Counted from the first letter of the stretch, positions 1 to 7,032 are shown. The stretch is DNA of 12,245 nt from [Mycobacterium] vasticus (GCF_020181595.1 NZ_CP084028.1:3748332-3760576); one strand, 5' to 3'. Notes: a model not told the origin generated them from the sequence alone. Numbers and translations: made by a program.

Positions 1-702
1 GATGTCGGCCTCGATCAGCGTGGTGACGATGTCCTGGCCGGGGTTCGCCCGCTTCTTCTCGGCCAGCTGCAGCCCGTAGGTGATGATCTCCAGCGCGGAG
101 GCCGCCGGGTCGTAGTGGGCATACTCTGGGTCGTCGTAGGACGTCATCTGGTTGGTCCAGTTGAAGAGCTTGCCGCGGTCCTCCTGCGGCACCCCCATCA
201 GACCGGCGATGGCCTGCAGCGGCAGCTCGGAGGCCACCTCCACCACGAAGTCACCGGATCCCTTGGCCAGCGCCTCCTTGGCGATGGCCTGCGCCCGCTG
301 CTCGAGCTGATCGTGCAGCGGCAGGATGTGGCGCGGAGTGAAGCCGCGCGAGACGATCCGGCGCAGCCGGGTGTGCCGCGGCGCGTCCTGATTGAGCATC
401 AGGATGCGCTGCGCATCGATCGCGTCGCGGGTGATGTCGTCGTTGAACCGCGGGATGGCGGTGTTGACCTCGCTGGAGAACACCTCGTCCAGCCGGGACA
501 CCTCTTTGACGTCCTCATGGCGGGTGACGGCCCAGTAGCCGCCGTCGTTGAACCCGCCCACGCCGTCCGGCTGCTCGATCCACTTGATCGGCTCATTGGT
601 GCGCAGGGCAGCAAGCTCCTGGTCCGGAATGCGTTCCGCGTAGATCTCGGGATCGGTCGGGTCGAAACCCACGGGACAACTGGGGATTGTGGGGCTGGCC
701 AC
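1..702 (-). CDS. CYP125-like cytochrome P450, N-terminal half (cut by window edge)
   Basis: This is a soluble bacterial P450 of the CYP125 (steroid C26/27-monooxygenase) type. The 234 visible residues start with a GTG codon at 702, preceded by a good AAGGAG at 8-nt spacing. They match the complete CYP125 in this window along their whole length: a GFNDGGYWAVT block, an IPRFNDDI block, DAPRHTRLRRIVSRGFTPR (C-helix region) and a SELPLQAIAGLMGVPQEDR block. The I-helix, ExxR and heme-cysteine regions lie beyond position 1 and cannot be checked. It is clearly diverged from CYP125 proper, for example EVNTAIPRF in place of ENCVIPRF and MLNQDAPRH in place of MLNMDAPHH, so it is a paralogue and may use a different sterol or intermediate. 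It is transcribed away from kstD, and the shared upstream region carries KstR operators, so joint steroid induction is likely. In M. tuberculosis the gene left of kstD is hsaE, so this P450 is an addition. The family is fairly certain; the subfamily is not. Confidence 0.88.
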   Translation of the reverse strand, partial: MASPTIPSCPVGFDPTDPEIYAERIPDQELAALRTNEPIKWIEQPDGVGGFNDGGYWAVTRHEDVKEVSRLDEVFSSEVNTAIPRFNDDITRDAIDAQRILMLNQDAPRHTRLRRIVSRGFTPRHILPLHDQLEQRAQAIAKEALAKGSGDFVVEVASELPLQAIAGLMGVPQEDRGKLFNWTNQMTSYDDPEYAHYDPAASALEIITYGLQLAEKKRANPGQDIVTTLIEADI

Positions 703-710
703 GATGTCAA

Positions 711-716
711 CTCCTT
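711..716 (-). promoter_or_regulatory. Ribosome binding site for the left P450
   Basis: On the minus strand AAGGAG lies 8 nt upstream of the GTG at 702. It supports that GTG as the start; the reading frame that opens at 722 is a different frame and is not coding. Confidence 0.7.
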
Positions 717-742
717 GCTCAAGGCGTATGCAACACGACAGA

Positions 743-756
743 TACTAGTGCCAGTA
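743..756. other. Imperfect inverted repeat TACT-N6-AGTA in the divergent promoter region
   Basis: TACT at 743-746 and AGTA at 753-756 form a 14-bp imperfect dyad about 40 bp upstream of the left P450 start. It could be an operator or part of its promoter. It matches no operator I can name, and short dyads arise by chance, so confidence is low. Confidence 0.25.
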
Positions 757-812
757 AAACATGGTTCCGCCGCAGACGAAAGGCAGGAAAGGGTCCTCGC
801 CGGTCACTAAAC

Positions 813-826
813 TGAAACGCGTTCTA
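813..826. promoter_or_regulatory. KstR operator, distal site
   Basis: TGAAACGCGTTCTA fits the published KstR consensus TNNAACNNGTTNNA at every defined position. It sits 110 bp upstream of the left P450 start and 136 bp upstream of the kstD start, so it could control either gene or both. KstR is the TetR-family repressor of the mycobacterial cholesterol regulon and is released by a steroid-CoA intermediate. Binding is inferred from the match. Confidence 0.8.
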
Positions 827-947
827 TCGAATGGTCGATAAGGCCGGAGGCGGCCGACCCGGCGGGCAACCGCAGGATAGCGCGCCGCCATCCCGGCTCC
901 CCCGGCGCCGACACCACCAGCCAACTGGCGTACGGGCGGGGCAATTC

Positions 948-961
948 TATAACGTGTTCTA
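948..961. promoter_or_regulatory. KstR operator overlapping the kstD promoter
   Basis: TATAACGTGTTCTA is a perfect match to TNNAACNNGTTNNA and ends one base before the base preceding the kstD ATG (963). Its first six bases, TATAAC, resemble a -10 hexamer placed 9 nt before the ATG. No Shine-Dalgarno sequence precedes the ATG. The simplest reading is a leaderless kstD mRNA whose -10 element is covered by KstR. Confidence 0.85.
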
Positions 962-962
962 C

Positions 963-2651
963 ATGGCCGAGCAGGAGTACGACGTCGTCGTGGTCGGAAG
1001 CGGTGGCGCCGGTATGGTCGCCGCCCTCACCGCCGCCCACCAGGGATTGTCAACCATTGTGATCGAGAAGGCCGCCCACTTCGGCGGTTCGACCGCCCGT
1101 TCCGGCGGCGGTGTGTGGATCCCCAACAACGAGGTGCTCAAGCGCGCCGGGGTCAAGGACGACGCCGAAGCCGCCCGCACCTACCTGCGCGCCATCATCG
1201 GCGACGTGGTCTCGGCCGAGAAGATCGACACCTACCTGCAGCGCGGGCCGGAGATGATGTCGTTCGTACTGAAGAACTCGCCGCTGAAGATGTGCTGGGT
1301 TCCCGGCTATGCCGACTACTACCCGGAGCAGCCCGGCGGCAAGCCCACCGGTCGCTCGATCGAGCCGAAGCCGTTCAATGCCAAAAAGCTCGGCGCCGAC
1401 ATGGCCGGTCTGGAGCCGGCCTATGGCAAGGTGCCGCTGAATGTGGTGGTGATGCAGCAGGACTACGTTCGGCTCAACCAGCTCAAGCGCCACCCCCGCG
1501 GCGTGCTGCGCAGCCTGAAGGTCGGCGCCCGCACCATGTGGGCGCAGGCCACCGGCAAGAACCTGGTCGGGATGGGGCGCGCGCTAATCGCGCCGCTGCG
1601 TGTCGGCCTGCGCAACGCCGGGGTGCCGGTGCAGCTCAACACGGCACTGACCGATCTCTACGTCGAGGACGGCGTGGTGCGCGGCGTCTACGTCCGAGGT
1701 GCCGACGAATCCGCTGAGCCGCAGCTGATTCGGGCCCGCCGCGGGGTGATCCTGGCCAGCGGCGGTTTCGAGCACAACGAGCAGATGCGGGTCAAGTACC
1801 AGCGCGCTCCGATCACCACCGAGTGGACCGTAGGGGCGAAGGCCAACACCGGTGAGGGAATCCTGGCCGGCGAAAAGCTCGGCGCCGCACTGGACATCAT
1901 GGAGGACTCCTGGTGGGGCCCGACGGTGCCGCTGCCCGGCGCGCCGTGGTTCGCCCTGTCGGAGCGCAACTCCCCCGGGTCGATCATCGTGAATATGTCC
2001 GGCAAGCGGTTCATGAACGAGTCGATGCCCTACGTCGAAGCCGTCCACCACATGTACGGCGGCGAGTACGGACAGGGCGCCGGCCCCGGTGAGAACATCC
2101 CGGCCTGGCTGGTGTTCGACCAGCGTTACCGCAACAACTTCATCTTCGCCGGATTGCAACCCGGACAGCGTATTCCGAAGAAATGGCTGGATTCGGGTGT
2201 GATCGTCACCGCCGACACCCTGGAGGAGCTGGCGACCAAGACCGGCGTGCCGCCGGCATCCTTGGTCGCGACCATCGAGCGGTTCAACGAGTTCGCCCGC
2301 ACCGGTGTGGACGAGGACTTCCACCGCGGCGAGAGCGCCTACGACCGCTACTACGGCGACCCGACGAACAAGCCCAACCCGAACCTGGGCCAGATCACCC
2401 AGGGGCCGTTCTATGCGGCCAAGATGGTGCCGGGCGACCTGGGCACCAAGGGCGGGATCCGCACCGACGTCAACGGCCGCGCCCTGCGTGACGACAACAG
2501 CGTCATTGAAGGCCTTTACGCCGCGGGCAACGTCAGCGCTCCGGTGATGGGCCACACCTACCCGGGCCCCGGCGGCACCATCGGACCGGCGATGACGTTC
2601 GGTTACCTGGCCGCCCTGGACATCGCCGGCTCACAAACTGAGAGGGCATGA
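963..2651 (+). CDS. kstD: 3-ketosteroid delta1-dehydrogenase (KstD)
   Basis: This FAD flavoenzyme removes the 1-alpha and 2-beta hydrogens of 3-keto-4-ene steroids such as androstenedione to give 1,4-dienes, the step that leads to ring B opening. The 562 residues equal the usual mycobacterial length (about 563) and match Rv3537 throughout. Visible are the N-terminal FAD motif GSGGAG (12-17) with Glu35 ending the second strand, GGSTARSGGG (41-50), SMPY with Tyr357, and HTYPGPGGTIGPA near the C-terminus. Tyr533 and Gly537 there correspond to the catalytic Tyr487/Gly491 of R. erythropolis KstD1; Tyr119 lies in GYADYY. The ATG at 963 is chosen because the protein begins MAEQEYDVVVVGSG as in the family. 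The frame is open back to an ATG at 831, but that 44-residue stretch is Pro/Arg-rich and contains both operators. A KstR operator abuts the start. The stop lies 5 bases before the start of the downstream hydratase. Confidence 0.97.
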   Translation: MAEQEYDVVVVGSGGAGMVAALTAAHQGLSTIVIEKAAHFGGSTARSGGGVWIPNNEVLKRAGVKDDAEAARTYLRAIIGDVVSAEKIDTYLQRGPEMMSFVLKNSPLKMCWVPGYADYYPEQPGGKPTGRSIEPKPFNAKKLGADMAGLEPAYGKVPLNVVVMQQDYVRLNQLKRHPRGVLRSLKVGARTMWAQATGKNLVGMGRALIAPLRVGLRNAGVPVQLNTALTDLYVEDGVVRGVYVRGADESAEPQLIRARRGVILASGGFEHNEQMRVKYQRAPITTEWTVGAKANTGEGILAGEKLGAALDIMEDSWWGPTVPLPGAPWFALSERNSPGSIIVNMSGKRFMNESMPYVEAVHHMYGGEYGQGAGPGENIPAWLVFDQRYRNNFIFAGLQPGQRIPKKWLDSGVIVTADTLEELATKTGVPPASLVATIERFNEFARTGVDEDFHRGESAYDRYYGDPTNKPNPNLGQITQGPFYAAKMVPGDLGTKGGIRTDVNGRALRDDNSVIEGLYAAGNVSAPVMGHTYPGPGGTIGPAMTFGYLAALDIAGSQTERA

Positions 2652-2656
2652 GACGT

Positions 2657-3517
2657 ATGCCGATCAATCTCGACGACGCCCTGGGCGCGGAGTTCGGCGC
2701 GGTCGAATTCTCCTGGACCGCAACCAATGTTCAGCTCTACAACCTGGCGCTGGGCGCCGGGTCGGACCCGATGGATCCGCGTGAGCTGAGCTACGTCGTC
2801 GACGGCACCCCGCAGGTGCTGCCGACGTTCGGTTGCGTCGCCGCGTCGTTCAACGACGTCAACCCGCCCAAGGTGAGCTGGCCCGGCATCGAGATCGACT
2901 TGGCCAAGATCCTGCACGCCTCGGAGAAGGTCATCGTGCCGGCGCCGCTGCCGGCCTCCGGCAGCGCGCGGGCCGTCAGCCGGATCGTCGACGTCTGGGA
3001 CAAGGGCAAGGCTGCCGTCGTGGTGCTGGAGACCACCGTCACCGGCACTGACGGCACCGCGCTGTGGACGCAGCAACGGTCCATCTTCGCCCGCGGCGAG
3101 GGTGGCTTCGGCGGTGAGCGCGGCCCTTCGACCGCCACCGAACTCCCGGACCGGGCACCGGATTTCGAGGTCGACATGCCGGTGGCGCCGGGACAGGCGC
3201 TGCTGTACCGGCTCTGCGGCGACCGCAATCCACTGCACTCGGACCCGGCGTTCGCCGCGGCGGCCGGTTTCGACCGCCCGATCCTGCACGGCCTGTGCAC
3301 CTACGGCATGACCTGCAAGGCGGTCGTGGACAACGTCCTGGGCGGCGACGCCGGTGCGGTGCGCTCCTTCGGCGCCCGCTTCGCCGGGGTGGTGTTCCCG
3401 GGTGAGACCCTGCGGGCCAGGTTGTGGGACGACGGCTCACGGGTGGTGGGCACGGTGATCGCCCCCGGCCGCGACGACGCCACAGTGCTCGGTGACGTGG
3501 AGCTGGTTCGCGCCTAA
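2657..3517 (+). CDS. hsd4B: MaoC-like (R)-enoyl-CoA hydratase of steroid side-chain degradation (Rv3538 type)
   Basis: This is a 286-residue double hot-dog enoyl-CoA hydratase, equivalent to Rv3538 (annotated hsd4B). The N-terminal half (about 1-150) is the degenerate hot-dog that forms the acyl tunnel. The C-terminal MaoC domain (about 160-286) carries the hydratase-2 signature YRLCGDRNPLH at 184-194, with catalytic Asp189 and His194, followed by RPILHGLCTYG. It is expected to hydrate an enoyl-CoA steroid side-chain intermediate; which cycle it serves cannot be told from sequence. The ATG at 2657 is preferred: GAGAGGG at 2640-2646 is 10 nt upstream, and the protein then begins MPINLDDALGAEF as in M. 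tuberculosis. An in-frame ATG at 2648 overlaps the kstD stop as ATGA and would add three residues. It is co-transcribed with kstD. Its TAA overlaps the stop of the convergent hydrolase. Confidence 0.92.
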   Translation: MPINLDDALGAEFGAVEFSWTATNVQLYNLALGAGSDPMDPRELSYVVDGTPQVLPTFGCVAASFNDVNPPKVSWPGIEIDLAKILHASEKVIVPAPLPASGSARAVSRIVDVWDKGKAAVVVLETTVTGTDGTALWTQQRSIFARGEGGFGGERGPSTATELPDRAPDFEVDMPVAPGQALLYRLCGDRNPLHSDPAFAAAAGFDRPILHGLCTYGMTCKAVVDNVLGGDAGAVRSFGARFAGVVFPGETLRARLWDDGSRVVGTVIAPGRDDATVLGDVELVRA

Positions 3518-5133
3518 GGGATCAGGGGCACGAGCTCGGCCAGGGCGTCTATCGCGCCCGGGAACATGTTCACCAGGTTCAGGCCGTTGAAGAAGATGGC
3601 CTCCGCCACGGGCGCAATGATGCCGAATCCGATTCCGAGTGGGATCAGCGCGGTGGCCGCGGCCAGCGCCTCGCCGATTCCTTCGAGCAGATTGCCGTCC
3701 GCGGCCTGCTCGGTGAGGAAACTGACCGCGACCGACGGCAGCGTGGTCAGCAGGGCGTTGAACGTGTCGGCGATCGGCAGCAGGGTCGCATAGTCGTTGG
3801 ACACATTGGCGATGAACGCGTTGAAGATCTCGGTCGGCGACGAATCCCAGGTCACATTCGACAATGCGCCGGGGACGGCGTTCTGCAGCAGATCCAGGCC
3901 CACATGCAGGATCTGGCTCCACGACGGATCGGGGTCACCGACGGTGCCGCCGACCACCCGGTAGACGGTTTCCAGCAGCGGCTGCAGCGCCGGGGTGTCC
4001 AGGATCGAGCCGAGCCGATAGGTCGCCGGGTCCTGTAAGTCGTTGATGGCGTTGTTGATTCCCTGCTGCACCCCGTGGCCCAACGCGGTGGCGACATCCG
4101 CCCAGTTGAGATCGGCGGGGAACAGCCCGAAGGTGGTCGGCTCACTGGCGTCGGTGATCTCACACCAACTGTCGCTGATGCAGCCATAGCCCAGGTTCAC
4201 CAGGATCGAGGTGGCCGGCGCCAGTAGGTCGTAGAGGGGTTGGCCTATCACCGGCAGAAACTGCAGCGGAGCCAGCAACGGCAGGCTGTCTGCCGGGATC
4301 ATGTAATAGTTGGTCAACCCGCCGTCGGCGGTCGGCAACTCGATCGCACCCTGAATCTGCTCGGATGTCAGACCAAGGTAGCCGCCGTGCGAAAAACCCA
4401 TGCCGAGAAAGGCGTTGAAGTCCGCGAGGATGTTGATCGGGTAACGCGGGAAATCGGCGAAGCCGTCATACTGGATGGTGTACATGTCGGTCGGGTAGAG
4501 GTCGGACGGGGTGGCACCACTGAACGTCAGACCGAAGCTGGGGATGGTCGGGCTGGCGCCGTCGATCGGCACATTGAAGCGTTCCAGGATGCCGCCGTCG
4601 GGGTTCGACGGGTTGCCGAGCATGACGAAGTGCACAAGGTCGCTGGGCACGCCCTGAGCGGCGAGCAGCGACATGGCCTGTGTCTCAACGGTTGCGCCCT
4701 GCGAGTAGGCGAAGACCACCACCGGGTTGGCGGCATCGATATGCCCGCCAGCGATCTGCTGGGTGATCGCGTCGGCCAGAATCCGGCCACCCTGGGCGAA
4801 CGACTCGTCGGTGGTGAGGTTCTTGATCCCGGTCAGCGGCCATAGCGACTCGGGAGTGATGACGGGTTGCAGCGTGCCGTCGAAACCGCGCGGCGCCAGG
4901 TAATAGGTGTTGGCGGCGTCCACGTATCCCGCGGGCGGAACCGGCAGGCCACTGGCACCCACGACCAGCGCGGTGCCGTGCCCCAGCAGGGAGTCCGCGG
5001 TGTCGGCCCCGGCGAGCCGAATCGCCCGCGCGATCGAGTCCGGCGGTGCAGATCCCGCCGTGGGCGCCGCGGCCAGTCCGGCTCCTGCCACGGCGACACC
5101 GACGGCGACACAGATACGGAACAACCGGTCCAT
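3514..5133 (-). CDS. Secreted PE-PPE-domain serine hydrolase without a PE or PPE domain
   Basis: This is a 539-residue alpha/beta-hydrolase of the PE-PPE domain family (PF08237), probably an esterase or lipase acting outside the cytoplasm. Residues 1-29 look like a Sec signal peptide: MDRLFR, then an Ala/Val/Gly-rich core, then AGSA before PP. The hydrolase domain (about 50-300) has the nucleophile elbow FAYSQGA with Ser144, the family block MLGNPSNPDGG (171-181), YDGFADFP with candidate Asp223 or Asp227, and SHGGYL with His249. Cys318 and Cys324 could form a disulfide, which fits export. The remaining 200 residues are unassigned and end in a hydrophobic stretch (about 488-510) that might insert in a membrane. 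The ATG at 5133 has GGGAGG at 5-nt spacing; the frame is open further upstream to 5505 but overlaps the divergent TetR gene. The M. tuberculosis gene at this place (Rv3539, PPE63) has a PPE domain and faces the other way. Substrate unknown; a steryl or other lipid ester is a guess. Confidence 0.85.
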   Translation of the reverse strand: MDRLFRICVAVGVAVAGAGLAAAPTAGSAPPDSIARAIRLAGADTADSLLGHGTALVVGASGLPVPPAGYVDAANTYYLAPRGFDGTLQPVITPESLWPLTGIKNLTTDESFAQGGRILADAITQQIAGGHIDAANPVVVFAYSQGATVETQAMSLLAAQGVPSDLVHFVMLGNPSNPDGGILERFNVPIDGASPTIPSFGLTFSGATPSDLYPTDMYTIQYDGFADFPRYPINILADFNAFLGMGFSHGGYLGLTSEQIQGAIELPTADGGLTNYYMIPADSLPLLAPLQFLPVIGQPLYDLLAPATSILVNLGYGCISDSWCEITDASEPTTFGLFPADLNWADVATALGHGVQQGINNAINDLQDPATYRLGSILDTPALQPLLETVYRVVGGTVGDPDPSWSQILHVGLDLLQNAVPGALSNVTWDSSPTEIFNAFIANVSNDYATLLPIADTFNALLTTLPSVAVSFLTEQAADGNLLEGIGEALAAATALIPLGIGFGIIAPVAEAIFFNGLNLVNMFPGAIDALAELVPLIP

Positions 5134-5174
5134 CGCGACCTCCCGCACTCCCGCCTGCGGCCCACCTGAATAGA

Positions 5175-5184
5175 ACGGTACCGT
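5175..5184. promoter_or_regulatory. Perfect palindrome, likely operator of the divergent TetR regulator
   Basis: ACGGTACCGT is a perfect 10-bp palindrome in the 100-bp gap between the divergent hydrolase and TetR genes, 41 bp upstream of the hydrolase ATG and 49 bp upstream of the TetR ATG. Many TetR regulators bind such a dyad between themselves and a divergent target. Binding is inferred. The flanking TAGAAC is only half of a KstR site. Confidence 0.5.
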
Positions 5185-5217
5185 AGCATTGCCGGACGGC
5201 GGAAAGCAACGGTGGCG

Positions 5218-5223
5218 TAAACT
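5218..5223 (+). promoter_or_regulatory. Possible -10 element of the tetR gene
   Basis: TAAACT fits the TANNNT form of a mycobacterial -10 box and lies 10 nt before the ATG at 5234. No strong Shine-Dalgarno sequence is present, so a leaderless or very short-leader mRNA is possible. No clear -35 is seen. Confidence 0.3.
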
Positions 5224-5233
5224 TTTGATCGCT

Positions 5234-5872
5234 ATGGACACGACCCGGCCGCGACGCAAGTACTCGCCACGCCTGACGCGGGACCAGCGCCGCGAGCACT
5301 CGCTGGACGCGGCGCTGGAGGTACTCAGCGGGTGTGCCTTGCACGAATTGAGCATGGAGGCGGTCGCCGCCGCCGCCGGAGTTGCAAAACCCGTCCTGTA
5401 CACCGCATTTCGTACTCGCGCCGAACTGGTCGATGCGCTGTTGAGGCGAGAACTCGGACACGGCATCGCCGAGGTTCGCGCCGCGATGCCCACCGACTTG
5501 GCCACGCTGGGACCGACCGGCGCCTACACCGCTACCATCGGTGCGTTTCTGCAGGCGGTGCTGAACAACCCGGCGCGCTGGCGGCTGATCCTGACGGTTC
5601 CGGACAGCGCGCCGCACGACTACCGCGACTCACTGCGCAGCTCACGTTCGGCAGTACTGGCTCAATCCGAGGAACTTGCCCGCGCCGCAGCCGCTTTCAT
5701 GCCGCAGCTGGCGCGCCTGGACCCGGTGCTTCTCGGCCACACCATGCTGTCGTTCGCCGAGATGCTGGGCCGACTGGCCGCCCGCGACCCACAGACCTAT
5801 CCGCGCGAACGCCTCGAGGAGTTCGTCGCCACCATGCTGTCGTTGGTGCCGGCCGAAGACGCGACGGCCTAA
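5234..5872 (+). CDS. TetR-family transcriptional regulator
   Basis: A 212-residue one-domain repressor-type regulator. The N-terminal TetR DNA-binding domain (about 15-65) has its helix-turn-helix in LSMEAVAAAAGVAKPVLYTAF (about 39-59), followed by RTRAELVDALL. The rest is the all-helical ligand-binding half (about 75-205), which does not show the ligand. The ATG at 5234 is used; an in-frame TTG at 5189 would add 15 residues of unusual composition and run into the promoter region. It is divergent from the secreted hydrolase with a palindrome between them, so control of that hydrolase and of itself is the likely role. It is not KstR or KstR2 as I know them. M. tuberculosis has no regulator between Rv3539 and Rv3540c, so this gene is an addition to the locus. 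Its TAA overlaps the stop codon of convergent ltp2. Confidence 0.88.
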   Translation: MDTTRPRRKYSPRLTRDQRREHSLDAALEVLSGCALHELSMEAVAAAAGVAKPVLYTAFRTRAELVDALLRRELGHGIAEVRAAMPTDLATLGPTGAYTATIGAFLQAVLNNPARWRLILTVPDSAPHDYRDSLRSSRSAVLAQSEELARAAAAFMPQLARLDPVLLGHTMLSFAEMLGRLAARDPQTYPRERLEEFVATMLSLVPAEDATA

Positions 5873-7032
5873 CCCAGGATCAGACCCGACGTCGGCACGC
5901 CGGTGCCTGCCGTGACCAGCACGTGCTCGACGTTCGGCACCTGGTTGACCGAGGTGCCGCGCAGCTGACGCACACCTTCGGCGATCCCGTTCATCCCGTG
6001 CACGTAGGCCTCGCCAAGCTGGCCACCATGGGTGTTGATCGGCAGCCGGCCACCGAGCTCGATGGCCCCACCGGCGATGAAGTCCTTGGCCTCGCCGGGA
6101 CCACAGAATCCCAACTCCTCCAACTGGATCAGCGTGTACGGCGTGAAGTGGTCGTAGAGCACCGCGGTCTGGATGTCGGCCGGCGCCAAACCGGACTGCG
6201 CCCACAACTGCCTGCCCACCAGCCCCATCTCGGGCAAGCCGAGCTCGTCGCGATAGTAGGAGTACATGGTGAACTGGTCGGCCCCGGAACCCTGCGCGGC
6301 CGCCTCGATGACCGCCGGACGCTGCTTGAGGTCTCGCGCCCGCTCAGGCGTGGTGACCACGATCGCCACCCCGCCGTCGGTCTCCTGGCAGCAGTCCAGC
6401 AGCCGCAACGGCTCAGCGATCCACCGCGAGTTCTGGTGATCCTCGATGGTGATCGGCTTGCCGTAGAAGTGCGCCTTCGGGTTGGTCGCCGCGTGCTTGC
6501 GGTCGGCCACCGAGACCACACCGAAATCCGCACTAGTAGCGCCGTATTCGTGCATGTAGCGGCGGGCGACCATCGCCACCGAAGCGGCCGGGGTGCTCAG
6601 GCCGTGCGGGTAGGACCAGCTGTACTCCACGCCGCGGGAGTCCGCGGTGCCGGTCAGCGCGGTCATCACCTGACCGAACCGGAACTCCGAGCGCTCATTG
6701 AAAGCGCGATACGCGACAACGCATTCGGCAACGCCGGTGGCCACCGCCATTGCGGCCTGCTGCACCGTCGCCGCGGCCGCGCCGCCGCCGTAGCCGATCT
6801 GCGAGAAGAACTTCAGCTCACCGACTCCGGTGGCCCGCGCCACGGCGGTCTCCAGGTTGGAGTCCATGGTGAAGGTGACCAGACCGTCGACGTCGGACGG
6901 TTTGAGACCGGCGTCGTCGAGGGCGTCGAGCACCGCCTCGGCGGCCAGACGCAGCTCACTGCGCCCGGATTCCTTCGAGAAGTCGGTCGCGCCGATCCCG
7001 GCGATGGCAGCCTTACCCGACAGCGACGACAT
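5869..7032 (-). CDS. ltp2: Steroid side-chain retro-aldolase Ltp2 (thiolase fold)
   Basis: Ltp2 cleaves the hydroxylated propionyl-CoA side chain of the steroid, giving a 17-keto steroid (androstenedione or dienedione) and propionyl-CoA. It acts in complex with ChsH1-ChsH2. The 387 residues match Rv3540c (386) from GIGATDFSK to the C-terminal GTGVPTSGLILG. The fold is that of SCP-2/thiolase proteins, but the classical nucleophilic cysteine is absent: the region reads GYGGGAAAATVQ (80-91). Tyr293 (VLYDHFTPYT) and Tyr343 (HGGQLGEAYVHG) occupy the positions of the catalytic tyrosines known in Ltp2 (Y294/Y344). The ATG at 7032 overlaps the chsH1 stop as TGATG, with GGGGAG at 5-nt spacing; a GTG at 7035 would add one residue. 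It is the last gene of the operon. Its TAG overlaps the TAA of the convergent tetR. Confidence 0.96.
   Translation of the reverse strand: MSSLSGKAAIAGIGATDFSKESGRSELRLAAEAVLDALDDAGLKPSDVDGLVTFTMDSNLETAVARATGVGELKFFSQIGYGGGAAAATVQQAAMAVATGVAECVVAYRAFNERSEFRFGQVMTALTGTADSRGVEYSWSYPHGLSTPAASVAMVARRYMHEYGATSADFGVVSVADRKHAATNPKAHFYGKPITIEDHQNSRWIAEPLRLLDCCQETDGGVAIVVTTPERARDLKQRPAVIEAAAQGSGADQFTMYSYYRDELGLPEMGLVGRQLWAQSGLAPADIQTAVLYDHFTPYTLIQLEELGFCGPGEAKDFIAGGAIELGGRLPINTHGGQLGEAYVHGMNGIAEGVRQLRGTSVNQVPNVEHVLVTAGTGVPTSGLILG

Noticed and set aside
758..766. Third KstR operator, AAC-ATG-GTT
   Set aside because: The half-sites are separated by three bases, not two, and the flanking bases do not restore the consensus.
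831..962. 44-residue N-terminal extension of kstD from the ATG at 831
   Set aside because: It is Pro/Arg/Gln-rich, unlike any KstD start, and would place both promoter operators within or next to coding sequence. The family start at 963 is clear.
5171..5184. KstR operator in the hydrolase-tetR gap
   Set aside because: Only the left half, TAGAAC, fits; the right half is TACCGT, not GTTNNA. The perfect palindrome here is a different motif.
5134..5505. N-terminal extension of the secreted hydrolase frame
   Set aside because: It is antisense to tetR and would bury the signal peptide. The ATG at 5133 has a strong ribosome binding site.
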